A stretch of DNA of 64,000 nt from Chryseobacterium formosum (lineage in GTDB: Bacteria; Bacteroidota; Bacteroidia; Flavobacteriales; Weeksellaceae): contig NZ_JAOVZW010000001.1 in NCBI RefSeq assembly GCF_026460885.1, positions 372,001-436,000 of the forward strand, given 5' to 3'. A program made the translations under genes and the position numbers. The notes beneath the pieces were generated by a model that worked only from the letters and a program-made list of their open reading frames with translations, was not told the DNA's origin and did no database searches. Below are positions 7,091-15,781 of this stretch, in pieces (the first letter of the stretch is position 1; every line of letters begins with the position of its first letter).

Positions 7091-9673
7091 TTATTTACCA
7101 CTCGCCTTCACTTCTTCTGGAGACTGCAGCTTTTGCATTTGATTTAACTGCTTTTTTTGGATATTATTGTTTTGCGGAGTATTATTCATCATCTGACTAT
7201 TATTGTTCACTTTATTACTACCCGGAGCAATATTGTTTTGATCAGTTTGAGGCATACTCGGTTGTCCTGGTCCGTTGAAAGGATTATTAGGCATCGTATT
7301 TCCTTTATTATCTGTTGGCTGGAATGCTAAGTCGCTTTTCAAATAATTCAGCATTTCTTTAGCCTTAATTCCTTCAGGAGTTTTAGCATAATTCAGAACG
7401 ATTTGTTCAAGCTGCAAAATCATTACTTCTTTTCCGCTTGTTTTTCCGGCATTAATTGCATTCAATAAATTGAGTTTCGGAATTAATGCATCTTTAGGAT
7501 ACTTCAAAATAATCTGTTCAATTCTTCCCTGACTTTCTGTAAATTTTTCAGACTCATAAAGAGCATAAGCCATTTTATATTCGTTTTCGACTTCTTCTGA
7601 AGACTTTACAAATGTGTTATTTTTAGGATTTCTTACAAATTCTGCATAAGATGTATAAGGGTAATCGGTCAATAAAATCTGTTTTGCTCTGTCTGCAATC
7701 TGCGGATTTTTCTCATAATTCATTGCAAAAATTTCGTACAAAGCCTGTAACATCACTTTTTCTTCAGGTTTTACATCTACCAAATTATAGAGCGTTTTTG
7801 TTGCTAAAGATGTATTGGTAAAATAATTCTGATACATAATTCCAAGTCCTAAAGAAGCGGTATCTCTGTCTTTTTTCAACTGAGATAATTTTCCTAAATC
7901 TGCAGGAATTTGTTCAATGTAATATGAAGGTTCAAAACGTCTCGGATTCGGTGCTGAAGTTATTCCTAAAGCTTCGTTCTTCATGTCTTCTATCGTCGCC
8001 ATTTTTTTAGAATAACGCCAGTTATCAACCAAAGCACGATCTCCCCAAAGCTGTTTAAATGATGAAGTTCCCTTACTCACCGTACCTGTATTACCGAAAT
8101 AGAAACCTTTTGTTGCAACTCCGAAATCTTCAAAAGAATTTCCACTATTAGCAAATAAAGAATTCGCATTGTAATCTCCGGTATCAAAACCTTTGTTTCT
8201 TTCTGCACGTCTTCTTTCAAGTTCTTCTTTCTCTTCTTTTATTTTTAATTTCTCAATATACTTTGCAAAATAATCAGTTTTTTGAGCATCAGACATTTTT
8301 GCCAAAGAAAGAATACTGTCGTTTTTCTTGATTAAATAATAATTTTTAGAGATTTTTTTGATGTAGTTAGATTGATCCTGCAACAATATTCTTGAAGGCT
8401 CATACGTCATCGCAACCAATGCTGAATCGTAATATGCTCCTGCTCCGATGTAATCGTTTCTGTCTAAATAATCTTTACCAATCTCATAATAAGCCAAACC
8501 TCTTACCTGTGCATCTGAAACCTTTTCAAGCAAAGATTTTTTGAAAAATTCCTGAGCTTCTTTTTTCTTTCCAGCTTTGTTTGCCATCAAGCCTAAAGCA
8601 TAGTAAAACTCATTTTTTCTAGATCCGTAAGTTCCTTTTTTACTTATTTTTTCAAGATAATCTTTAGCTCCTTCATAATTTCCTTTTCCGTTGAACGTTT
8701 TGGCAATTTCGATTTGAGATTTTACTTCAAATTCGAAATCGTTTGCATATTTGTAGGCAGCTGCAAAGCTTTCTCTTGCCAAATCAGATTTCCCTGTTTC
8801 CTGTAAAACCTGACCTCTCAAAAAGGCAATTCTACTTTTTAGTTTTCGGTTACCATTTAATTCAAAAGCGCGGTCTAATTCCTTTATAGCAGATTCTTTT
8901 TTACCAGCATCCAAAAGAGATTCAGCATAATAAATACTCAGAAGTTTCTCGTGATCTTTACTGATTTTTTCACTTTTAAGTTTATCAAAAATTTCATCAG
9001 ATTTATGGTAGTTTTTAAGTTGAGAATAAGCTAAACCTTCATAAACACGAGCTAAAGGAAGCCTTTTGTCTTCTTTCATGTGAGTGAAAACATAGTTTAA
9101 GGCATCCAAAGCTTTCACAGATTTTCCCTGATAAATTCTTGATTGCGCTAAAATAATATACGCATCAAAAATCGTTTTGTTCTTCTCCTCTCCTTTTCTG
9201 ATAACAGAATATTTGTTAATTGCTTTTAAAGCTTTTGCTTCGGCAATTTCTAAAGTAGTCGCTCCTTTATTTCCTTCAGGATTATTGGGATCTTGAGGCA
9301 TATTATTACCGGGAATTCCAGGCATTCCGGGGCCATTTGATGGCATTCCAGGACCGTTCTTTCCATTTTGAGGTCTGTTTACTTCTGCCATTTTCATAGA
9401 ATTTTCTGCAAAAGCTGAAGACTGACCTAAGTCGCTTCCTAAAGGTTGCTCTTCATAAGTCAAAATAGGAATATAAGGCGCATAAAAATTATCTTTATGA
9501 GCTTTGTCTCTTTCGGTAAACTCACTGTTCAATGCATCTTTAGCGTTAAAAAGTGTGTTGTAATATGTTGAAAATCCTTTTAAAAACTTTGATCTTGCTT
9601 CCGGTTTTTTCACTCTCGTGCTACAGGAAACAACAACAATCGCTGCTAAAAGGAAAACTATTTTCTTTTTCAT
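7091..9673 (-). CDS. sprE: Gliding motility / type IX secretion TPR lipoprotein SprE (PorW)
   Basis: This 860-residue lipoprotein has a signal peptide with a lipobox Cys near residue 17 (VVVSCSTR) and a family N-terminus (LKGFSTYYNTLFNAKDAL). Numerous TPR-type helical repeats cover about residues 150-480 and 590-760. The match is to SprE/PorW, an outer-membrane-associated lipoprotein needed for the type IX secretion system and gliding in flavobacteria. Two low-complexity stretches stand out: Gly/Pro/Asn/Met-rich near residues 100-135 and Asn/Gln-rich at the C-terminus. It is the last gene of a minus-strand run with maf. Its presence implies a type IX secretion system elsewhere in the genome. 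Confidence 0.85.
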   Translation of the reverse strand: MKKKIVFLLAAIVVVSCSTRVKKPEARSKFLKGFSTYYNTLFNAKDALNSEFTERDKAHKDNFYAPYIPILTYEEQPLGSDLGQSSAFAENSMKMAEVNRPQNGKNGPGMPSNGPGMPGIPGNNMPQDPNNPEGNKGATTLEIAEAKALKAINKYSVIRKGEEKNKTIFDAYIILAQSRIYQGKSVKALDALNYVFTHMKEDKRLPLARVYEGLAYSQLKNYHKSDEIFDKLKSEKISKDHEKLLSIYYAESLLDAGKKESAIKELDRAFELNGNRKLKSRIAFLRGQVLQETGKSDLARESFAAAYKYANDFEFEVKSQIEIAKTFNGKGNYEGAKDYLEKISKKGTYGSRKNEFYYALGLMANKAGKKKEAQEFFKKSLLEKVSDAQVRGLAYYEIGKDYLDRNDYIGAGAYYDSALVAMTYEPSRILLQDQSNYIKKISKNYYLIKKNDSILSLAKMSDAQKTDYFAKYIEKLKIKEEKEELERRRAERNKGFDTGDYNANSLFANSGNSFEDFGVATKGFYFGNTGTVSKGTSSFKQLWGDRALVDNWRYSKKMATIEDMKNEALGITSAPNPRRFEPSYYIEQIPADLGKLSQLKKDRDTASLGLGIMYQNYFTNTSLATKTLYNLVDVKPEEKVMLQALYEIFAMNYEKNPQIADRAKQILLTDYPYTSYAEFVRNPKNNTFVKSSEEVENEYKMAYALYESEKFTESQGRIEQIILKYPKDALIPKLNLLNAINAGKTSGKEVMILQLEQIVLNYAKTPEGIKAKEMLNYLKSDLAFQPTDNKGNTMPNNPFNGPGQPSMPQTDQNNIAPGSNKVNNNSQMMNNTPQNNNIQKKQLNQMQKLQSPEEVKASGK

Positions 9674-9759
9674 TATTTCAATATAACTCGCTAATTTACT
9701 TTTTATTATCAGCAGTTTGATGATTTTGTAAAAATAATAAAATTTTATTTTGAAAATTA

Positions 9760-10317
9760 TTATAATTCCTTCAAAATTTTATAAACCAAATGTGTTGGAA
9801 GTCCCATAATCGTATAGAAGCTTCCATTTATTTTTTTAATTTTCGACATTCCGAGCCATTCCTGGATTCCGTAGCTCCCTGCTTTGTCGAAAGGTTTGTA
9901 ATTTTTAATATAAAAATCGATTTCTTCTTCAGAAATTTCATCAAATTCTACATCGGCAACATCGGTTTCTGTAATGGTTTTATCTAAAGTTTTAATGGTA
10001 ATTCCTGTATAAACCTGATGCGTTTTTCCGGATAATGACTGAAGCATTTCTTTGGCTTCAATTTCATCTTTTGGTTTTCCAAGAAACTGATTTTCGTTGG
10101 CAACAACGGTATCTGCGGTTAATAAAATTTCTCCTTCTTGTAGATTTTGGAATGCATTCGCTTTTAATTCAGACAAATAAGCTGCAGCTTCCCCTATTTT
10201 TATATTTGCGGGTAAAATTTCTTCGCAGTCGATTTTCACTACTTCAAATTCAAAACCTAAACTCGAAAGCAATTCTTTTCTTCTCGGAGATTGCGATGCT
10301 AAAAGTATTTTCATCAT
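9760..10317 (-). CDS. maf: Maf family nucleotide pyrophosphatase
   Basis: This 185-residue protein has the Maf signature LLASQSPRRKELL at the N-terminus, followed by LTADTVV and GKPKDEIEAKEML, and it ends with the usual MGLPTHLV. Maf proteins hydrolyse dTTP, UTP or modified nucleotides to monophosphates and help keep them out of nucleic acid. Two adjacent ATG codons are possible starts (10317 or 10314). It starts 6 bases after the stop of the HAD gene, so the two are co-transcribed. Confidence 0.9.
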   Translation of the reverse strand: MMKILLASQSPRRKELLSSLGFEFEVVKIDCEEILPANIKIGEAAAYLSELKANAFQNLQEGEILLTADTVVANENQFLGKPKDEIEAKEMLQSLSGKTHQVYTGITIKTLDKTITETDVADVEFDEISEEEIDFYIKNYKPFDKAGSYGIQEWLGMSKIKKINGSFYTIMGLPTHLVYKILKEL

Positions 10318-10323
10318 TAAATT

Positions 10324-10842
10324 TTAAACAGATTGCGTATTATCATCATGCCATTTCCCCTGAACTTTCATTACCTGCTCAATCACATCACGTACTGCCC
10401 CACTCCCCCCTTTGATTTGAGAAATATAATCCGCAATTACTTTTATTTCGGGAACGGCATTTTCCGGACAAGTTGCAATTGCTGAATTCTGCATCATGTG
10501 AAAATCAGGAATATCATCTCCCATTGTCAGAATTTCTTCATTTTTAAGATTATATTTTGCTTTAAAATCTTCATAATCCACCATTTTATCATGAGATTTT
10601 GCGTAATAATCCTGAATTCCGAGATAACTGATACGATGTCTTACCATTTCATCATTTCCACCAGTAATTACTCCGATTAAATAATCATTTTTTAAAGCTT
10701 TTACAACGGCGTAACCATCCAAAACATTCATCACTCGGCTCATATTTCCACCGGGCATTAAATAAACGCTTCCATCAGTGAAAACTCCGTCTACATCAAA
10801 TACAAATGCTTTTATATCTTTTAATTTCTCTTTATAACTCAT
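10324..10842 (-). CDS. HAD family phosphatase, KdsC-like
   Basis: This 172-residue protein has the HAD motif I as VFDVDGVFTDG and motif IV as MGDDIPDFHMM, with no cap domain. That is the compact architecture of 3-deoxy-D-manno-octulosonate 8-phosphate phosphatase (KdsC), which acts in lipopolysaccharide core synthesis as a tetramer. The family also contains CMP-sugar-linked and YrbI-type relatives, so KDO-8-P is likely but not proven. It is coupled to the downstream maf. Confidence 0.82.
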   Translation of the reverse strand: MSYKEKLKDIKAFVFDVDGVFTDGSVYLMPGGNMSRVMNVLDGYAVVKALKNDYLIGVITGGNDEMVRHRISYLGIQDYYAKSHDKMVDYEDFKAKYNLKNEEILTMGDDIPDFHMMQNSAIATCPENAVPEIKVIADYISQIKGGSGAVRDVIEQVMKVQGKWHDDNTQSV

Positions 10843-10937
10843 TTTAATTAATGATTGATAAATGATAATTGATGAATGATAAGATTCAAATCAATCGCAT
10901 TCATTAATCGCTTGTTTTGTTTTATTAATAAATTATT
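10843..10937. repeat. Short degenerate direct repeats in the HAD/SIMPL gap
   Basis: The words AATGATTGATAAATGATAAT and TGATGAATGATAAG follow each other, so TGAT(A/G)AATGATAA is repeated. It looks like a simple-sequence intergenic element. No gene or clear terminator is seen. Confidence 0.35.
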
Positions 10938-11693
10938 TTAATCAAGATTATACGTAAGTCTTACCGTGATTCTCGCAGATTTTTCCTTGCTTGAAGTATC
11001 AAAATTTCCTCCATAACTGTCTTCATCGGTAGAACCTTTTGCGGTAATCTGGAAAACTCCCATCGAAGCATCTTTTAATTTTCCTAAATCTCCGTCTGCA
11101 CTTTTTACAATTTTTTCAGCTCTTTGTTTGGCATCTTTTGATCCCGCTTCTATCAAACTATGCTTCAAAGATGAAAGGTCAGAATACGTATATTGTGCCG
11201 AAGATGGCTCAAACTGTACTCCACTGTTGATAAGCTCAGCAGTTTTATCAATCACACTTTCAATTTTCTTCATCAAAGCCGGATTTTTCTTCGCTTTGAA
11301 AAATACACTTTGACTAGCTTTATAACCATCAAAGATTTCTTCAGACTTTTCTGATCCATCTGCTTCTTTTGTTGTAACGGTACGATAAGATCTAGAAAAA
11401 TTAACTCCATCAAAAGCAAATTCACCCGCTTTGAAACCTTTGCTGTAGAAAAATGCCTTTACTTTTTCTTTATCTTGCGAAATCAAATTATAAGCTTCTT
11501 TTGCATCCATTGCACTGGCGTCGAAACTTCCACCCCAACTTATTTCGTCTGAAATAAAATCTTTTGAACCAAGACCTGTAACGGATATTGTGTCCTGTTT
11601 TAAGTTTCTGTTTTTAAAACTTGAACCTAATACGAAAGCTGTGGTAACGATGGCTGCTCCGATGATGAGGGAACGAATGATGTTTGTATTCAT
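10938..11693 (-). CDS. SIMPL domain (DUF541) exported protein
   Basis: From the ATG at 11693 this is a 251-residue protein with one N-terminal hydrophobic segment (IIRSLIIGAAIVTTAFVLG) serving as signal anchor or signal peptide. The SIMPL/DUF541 domain follows (ISVTGLGSKDF at the start, ITVRLTYNLD at the end). DUF541 proteins form periplasmic or membrane-bound oligomers; a defined activity is lacking. A TTG six codons upstream is possible but adds only Lys/Arg-rich residues. It lies 28 bases after the DUF2520 gene on the same strand. Confidence 0.8.
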   Translation of the reverse strand: MNTNIIRSLIIGAAIVTTAFVLGSSFKNRNLKQDTISVTGLGSKDFISDEISWGGSFDASAMDAKEAYNLISQDKEKVKAFFYSKGFKAGEFAFDGVNFSRSYRTVTTKEADGSEKSEEIFDGYKASQSVFFKAKKNPALMKKIESVIDKTAELINSGVQFEPSSAQYTYSDLSSLKHSLIEAGSKDAKQRAEKIVKSADGDLGKLKDASMGVFQITAKGSTDEDSYGGNFDTSSKEKSARITVRLTYNLD

Positions 11694-11721
11694 TTTTTTG
11701 GTTTTCCTCAAAGTTAAAACT

Positions 11722-12474
11722 TTATGGCAATTGATACATTTTTTTGATAGAATGGTTCATGGTTTTATAAATTTCAAGACTTTCATCCTGTAATAATTCT
11801 TCGTGTAATTCTAAAACTCTTTTGTCGTTTCTTACAGCTGGTCCGGTTTGGGCTGATTTTGGTTCAATCTCATGAATTTTCTGAACGGTTTCATCAATCA
11901 GAGGTAAAAAATAATCAAATGGAATTTCCTGTGCATCTGAAATTTCTTTAGCTCTTGAAAAAAGGTGATTCACAAAGTTGCAGGCAAAAACTGCGGTCAA
12001 ATGAATATATTTTCTCTTTTCATAACTGCCTTCCATCACATTTTCTGAAATCTTAGAAGCTAAGTCAGTTAAAATTTTCTGATCTTCAGAATTTTCAGTT
12101 TCAATAAAGAAAGGAATTTTTTTATAATCTAATTCTTTTGATTTTGAAAAAGTTTGTAACGGATAAAAGCTTGATTTTCTGTACTCTCCTATCAATATTT
12201 CTTTTGGAAGAGAACCTGAAGTATGAGCAACCAAACAATCTTTTTTAGATATAATTTTAGAAACATTTTCCACAGAATTATCACTTACACAAATGATATA
12301 TAAATCTGCATCTTCCAATTTTTCTGTTGAGTAAGGAATATTTAATTCAGAAGAAATTTTCTGAAGTTCAGTTTCGTTTCTGCCAAATATTTGATTTAAA
12401 GGAATCCCATTTTGAACGAAAGCTTTTGCCAAATGATAAGCTACATTTCCGGAACCGATAATGATTGTTTGCAT
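11722..12474 (-). CDS. Rossmann-like and DUF2520 domain protein
   Basis: This 250-residue protein has an N-terminal NAD(P)-binding Rossmann region with IIGSGNVAYHLAKAF. The C-terminal DUF2520 helical domain includes HLTAVFACNFVNHLF. The architecture resembles pyrroline-5-carboxylate reductase and 2-dehydropantoate reductase relatives, but the substrate is unknown. It is the first gene of the minus-strand run that continues through the SIMPL protein, the KdsC-like HAD, Maf and SprE. Confidence 0.85.
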   Translation of the reverse strand: MQTIIIGSGNVAYHLAKAFVQNGIPLNQIFGRNETELQKISSELNIPYSTEKLEDADLYIICVSDNSVENVSKIISKKDCLVAHTSGSLPKEILIGEYRKSSFYPLQTFSKSKELDYKKIPFFIETENSEDQKILTDLASKISENVMEGSYEKRKYIHLTAVFACNFVNHLFSRAKEISDAQEIPFDYFLPLIDETVQKIHEIEPKSAQTGPAVRNDKRVLELHEELLQDESLEIYKTMNHSIKKMYQLP

Positions 12475-12567
12475 CTAACAAAGATAAATATTTTGATTGG
12501 GTGATGGAAGCTGGATAAAGGATGTTTTTGATTTTTAATGATAAGAATCTAAATTATAGCACAAAAA

Positions 12568-12600
12568 TTGAATAAGTAATTTAACTTTTAGATATTTTTG
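12568..12600 (+). promoter_or_regulatory. Candidate promoter of the ECF sigma operon
   Basis: TTG at 12568-12570 and TATTTTTG at 12593-12600 are 22 bases apart and fit the Bacteroidetes pattern TTG-N(17-23)-TAnnTTTG. The sigma gene starts 26 bases downstream. Confidence 0.5.
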
Positions 12601-12625
12601 TAATCCAAAACAATGAAAGCATCTT

Positions 12626-13177
12626 ATGAAGATTAAAGACGCAGAAATTATTGCGCTGATGCAAGATCCTCGAACCCTTGAAAAAGGACTTCGAGTGTTA
12701 ATGGATGCTTATCAGAGTAGATTATATTGGCACATTAGACGTATTATTGTAGATGCAGACCTTGCGCAGGATACTTTGCAGGAAACATTTATAAAAGCGT
12801 ATCAGAATTTTCATCAATTCAAAAATGATAGTCAGCTGTATACCTGGCTTTACAGAATTGCGACCAATGAAGCGTTGCAGCAGATCAATAAGCTAAAAAG
12901 AATGCAGAAGACCGATGAAGATCCTGAGTATTATATGCAGAATCTGGTTGCCGATAATACAGAAGGAGATGCAGAAGAAATACAGGTTTTACTGCAAAAA
13001 GCTATACAAAGTCTGCCCGAAAAGCAGAAACTAGTATTTATGATGCGGTATTATGACGATTTGCCTTACGAAGAAATATCTCGAATTGTAGATATGTCTG
13101 TAGGGACTTTAAAAACAAATTATCATTATGCCAAACAGAAAATAGAAGAATATATCAAAGAAAATTACGAGAGATAA
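12626..13177 (+). CDS. ECF-type RNA polymerase sigma factor
   Basis: This 183-residue sigma-70 family factor has region 2 (DLAQDTLQETFIKAYQNFHQF, TWLYRIATNEAL) and region 4 (LPEKQKLVFMMRYYDDLPYEEIS, then VGTLKTNYHYAKQKI). Region 3 is absent, so it belongs to the ECF group. These factors redirect RNA polymerase in response to envelope signals held by a membrane anti-sigma factor. The next two genes, a one-helix membrane protein and a small exported protein, fit that scheme. Confidence 0.92.
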   Translation: MKIKDAEIIALMQDPRTLEKGLRVLMDAYQSRLYWHIRRIIVDADLAQDTLQETFIKAYQNFHQFKNDSQLYTWLYRIATNEALQQINKLKRMQKTDEDPEYYMQNLVADNTEGDAEEIQVLLQKAIQSLPEKQKLVFMMRYYDDLPYEEISRIVDMSVGTLKTNYHYAKQKIEEYIKENYER

Positions 13178-13195
13178 TTTTTGAGAAAACAAAGT

Positions 13196-13915
13196 ATGAA
13201 AAATTTTGATCTAGATAATTTAGAACGCAAAAACATTTTTAAAGTTCCTGAGAATATTTTCGAAAATATTCAGGAAAGAGTGTTGAGTGGAGTGAAAGAT
13301 TTCGATCTGGAGAACTTAGAACGCAAAAATATATACAAAATCCCTGAAAACTTATTTCAAACAGTTCAGGATAGGGTATTGAGCGAAGTGAGAGAATTTA
13401 ATCTAGAAGAATTAGAACGTAAAAACATTTATAAAATTCCTGAGAATTTGTTTGAAAAAATTCAGGGGAAAGTTTTGAGCGAGATAAAAGTTGAGAAAAA
13501 AGCATCGATTTTCAAATTGAATTGGGGATATTCTGCAGCGGCATCTTTAGCTCTTATTTTTGGGTCAGCTTTTATTTATAATTTAAATTCAGATTCTGCA
13601 ATAAATTCAGATTCAGCAAATAATATTGCTGATAACAGAACTGCGCCCAAAAAAGAAAGTCAGGTAGCTTATGAAACTTTAGCATCAGATTTAACTTCTG
13701 TTGAAAATAATGATCAAAGAATTGAAAGTCAAGCTAATATAAAGCCTATGGTTTCTCAGGCAGTTAATAATAATTCTGTAAGTCAGACTAAAAAAACGGT
13801 AAAGCCAGCGAACGAAATTCATATGAATGAATACATAGAGTCTCTTACCAGTTCTGAAATTGCAGAGTTAGCCAATAACTCAAGTCAGGATGTTTATTTA
13901 GACTTGTATAATTAA
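13196..13915 (+). CDS. Probable anti-sigma factor with three N-terminal 32-residue repeats
   Basis: The protein has 239 residues from ATG 13196 (a TTG 15 bases upstream is possible). Residues 4-99 are three consecutive near-copies of a 32-residue unit with the pattern F-(D/N)-L-(D/E)-x-LERKNI-(F/Y)-K-(V/I)-PEN-(I/L)-F...Q-x-(R/K)-VLS. A single membrane segment follows (AAASLALIFGSAFIYNL, about 110-127), then a polar Ser/Asn-rich outer part. Position right after the ECF sigma gene and topology suggest that the repeats bind the sigma factor in the cytoplasm. From memory, relatives usually show one such unit. Function is inferred. Confidence 0.7.
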   Translation: MKNFDLDNLERKNIFKVPENIFENIQERVLSGVKDFDLENLERKNIYKIPENLFQTVQDRVLSEVREFNLEELERKNIYKIPENLFEKIQGKVLSEIKVEKKASIFKLNWGYSAAASLALIFGSAFIYNLNSDSAINSDSANNIADNRTAPKKESQVAYETLASDLTSVENNDQRIESQANIKPMVSQAVNNNSVSQTKKTVKPANEIHMNEYIESLTSSEIAELANNSSQDVYLDLYN

Positions 13916-13922
13916 AAGAAAG

Positions 13923-14432
13923 ATGAAAAAAATATTATTTACACTTTTTATAATTTCTGGGTTTGGGCTTAATGCTCAGATTAAAGATTATGACTGGAAG
14001 AATATGAGTCGTGAGAAAAGAAAGGAGGTAATAAACAATCTTTCTCCGGATGAAAGAAAAGCACTTCTTACCCAGTTTAGAAATAATATGGTGGTTGATA
14101 TGTTGGATGTTGCACCGCAGGATAAAGCAGAATTTACGGCGATGTACAACGAATATCTTGATAACCAGAAAAAAATAAAAAGTCAGTTCGATTCTAATTT
14201 TGATCCTGAAAAATTGACCGAAGAAGAAGCAAAAGTAAAGCTTCAACAGAGTTTTGATATGGGACAAAAATTATTCGACAATAGAAAAAAATATGCAGAA
14301 AAGATGCAGACTGTAATACCTTGTCAGAAAGTCTTGAAGCTTTTCAATTCTGAGGCGATGATGCGTGATAAAATGAACGAAAAGAAATCTCATGATGGAA
14401 AGAACAATTCGAGACCTAAGCAATCTCCATAA
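13923..14432 (+). CDS. Exported protein of ECF sigma operon (sensor-type)
   Basis: This 169-residue protein has a signal peptide (MKKILFTLFIISGFGLNAQ). The mature part is charged and helical, with a NLSPDERKALLTQFR-like helix and a later YAEKMQTVIPCQKVLKLF helix. Proteins of this shape after a sigma and anti-sigma pair are often annotated as sensors of ECF-type sigma factors and resemble small periplasmic Spy/CpxP-like helical proteins. It starts 7 bases after the anti-sigma gene. No catalytic motif is seen. A periplasmic sensing role is inferred from context. Confidence 0.65.
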   Translation: MKKILFTLFIISGFGLNAQIKDYDWKNMSREKRKEVINNLSPDERKALLTQFRNNMVVDMLDVAPQDKAEFTAMYNEYLDNQKKIKSQFDSNFDPEKLTEEEAKVKLQQSFDMGQKLFDNRKKYAEKMQTVIPCQKVLKLFNSEAMMRDKMNEKKSHDGKNNSRPKQSP

Positions 14433-14454
14433 TAGTTTATTTTTTTAATGTTGG

Positions 14455-14486
14455 ACGACTCTTGCAATTTATTGTAAGGGTCGTTT
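14455..14486 (+). terminator. Hairpin after the ECF sigma operon
   Basis: ACGACTCTTGCAAT pairs with ATTGTAAGGGTCGT, allowing two wobble pairs, around a two-base TT spacer. The following T run is short, so terminator activity is only moderately supported. Confidence 0.5.
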
Positions 14487-14625
14487 GATTTAAAAAAGCA
14501 TTAAATATTTATAAAAATGATTTATTTCAAATAAAATAGTAAGCTAATTCTTATTTTTGTGAAGTAAATTTAATTTGGCTAATGTTTTGTTTAAAGTGAA
14601 ATTGAATTTTGTAAAAATGATCAGT

Positions 14626-15657
14626 ATGAATAAAATAATTTTCTTTCTATTAGTTTCAAGCTTATTTTTCGGGCAGAAAACCGAAGTGATTGATTTATCG
14701 AAATCTATAAAAGACAGTAAAAACACAATTAAAACTTTCACAGTAATCGATCAGCGACCAAACAAAGATATCGGGAGTATACTATTTCACAAAGAACAAG
14801 TGAATATTGTTTTTGAAAACGATGCAAGTAAAGATATTTCAAACTGGTTTTACAAATACAATACAGTAAAAGGAAGTGAAGAGTTGGTTCTTTTATTAGA
14901 AAATTTAAATATTTCTGAAGACATTAAAGAAAAATATTCTATCGGAAAGCTTGAATTAAAAGCGAGTACGTTCATCAAAAAAAATGACGGCTATTATTTT
15001 GTAAACAAAATAGATACTGTTGCAACAGTATCGTCAAGGAACACGCCATATTTAGCTCAAAGCTTATCGAAAAAGATCACATTGTCATTGGCAGATTTGT
15101 TGAAAGATTCGTACAATAAAAGAACTTGGGAATTTGGTATTTCAGAAAGTGAACTTGCAAATTATAATTCCATTTTAATTGATAAGCTTGATGTTTTAAA
15201 ATCAGATTCTTTGAAAGAAGGAGTTTATAAAGATTCTTACAGTTTTTTCACGCACAACCCCGAACCTGGTTTTACAATTGAAACCAATAAAAAAGGTGTT
15301 GTGACAAGAGCAGTAAAGGGTGAAGATAAAAAGTATATTAGTAACTTCTATGCATTTGTTCATAATGGTGTTCCGTTTAAAGTAATTCCGGTTGGTTATG
15401 TTGAAATTTTCAGAGATGATCAAGGACTTTTCATTGAAGTTAAAAAAGAAGAACTGTTTCCAGAATCTAATTCTCCGTTTATAATGGTAGGCGGTGGAAT
15501 TGGAGGTTTGGTAGGAAGTTTAGTTGCAAATGTTGCAATTGCAGCTATTGATTCGAAAGCAGCTCAAAAACGAAGAGGAATGCCAGGAACTTATGTCTCG
15601 CTTGATCCTTTGACAGGAAATTATATTTTGCCTGAAGATTTTGGCAAATCTAAATAA
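14626..15657 (+). CDS. Secreted protein of unknown function
   Basis: I do not recognise this protein of about 343 residues. From ATG 14626 it begins with a signal peptide (MNKIIFFLLVSSLFFGQ); ATG 14617 and a TTG at 14575 are longer options. The middle is a mix of predicted helices and strands without known catalytic motifs. Near the C-terminus a Gly-rich hydrophobic stretch (MVGGGIGGLVGSLVANVAIAA) could insert in a membrane, followed by a positively charged tail. It is flanked by terminators and probably transcribed alone. Confidence 0.6.
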   Translation: MNKIIFFLLVSSLFFGQKTEVIDLSKSIKDSKNTIKTFTVIDQRPNKDIGSILFHKEQVNIVFENDASKDISNWFYKYNTVKGSEELVLLLENLNISEDIKEKYSIGKLELKASTFIKKNDGYYFVNKIDTVATVSSRNTPYLAQSLSKKITLSLADLLKDSYNKRTWEFGISESELANYNSILIDKLDVLKSDSLKEGVYKDSYSFFTHNPEPGFTIETNKKGVVTRAVKGEDKKYISNFYAFVHNGVPFKVIPVGYVEIFRDDQGLFIEVKKEELFPESNSPFIMVGGGIGGLVGSLVANVAIAAIDSKAAQKRRGMPGTYVSLDPLTGNYILPEDFGKSK

Positions 15658-15661
15658 AGAT

Positions 15662-15688
15662 AGAGAGGCGATTTGTCTCTCTTTTTTA
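15662..15688 (+). terminator. Terminator before lepA
   Basis: AGAGAG and CTCTCT arms, with a GCGATTTGT loop region, are followed by six T residues directly after the secreted-protein gene. Confidence 0.7.
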
Positions 15689-15754
15689 TTGAAGTACAGA
15701 ATTTCTCCAGAATTCGTTAAGAAAAATTAAAAACGAAATTCTCCTGCATTTTTT

Positions 15755-15762
15755 TATCTTTG
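15755..15762 (+). promoter_or_regulatory. TAnnTTTG promoter element before lepA
   Basis: TATCTTTG, the common flavobacterial form, lies 19 bases before the lepA ATG. No obvious TTG element is visible upstream. Confidence 0.45.
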
Positions 15763-15781
15763 CAAATTACATAGTTCTTAA

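Noticed and set aside
7091..9673. Short open frames opposite or within sprE and other long genes
   Set aside because: They lack family motifs and normal codon use, and they lie wholly inside strongly supported genes.
13923..14432. CRISPR, prophage or transposon signals in the window
   Set aside because: I saw no regularly spaced repeat array, integrase, transposase or phage structural gene; the RhuM remnant is the only mobile-associated gene and it is not flanked by inverted or direct repeats that I can see.
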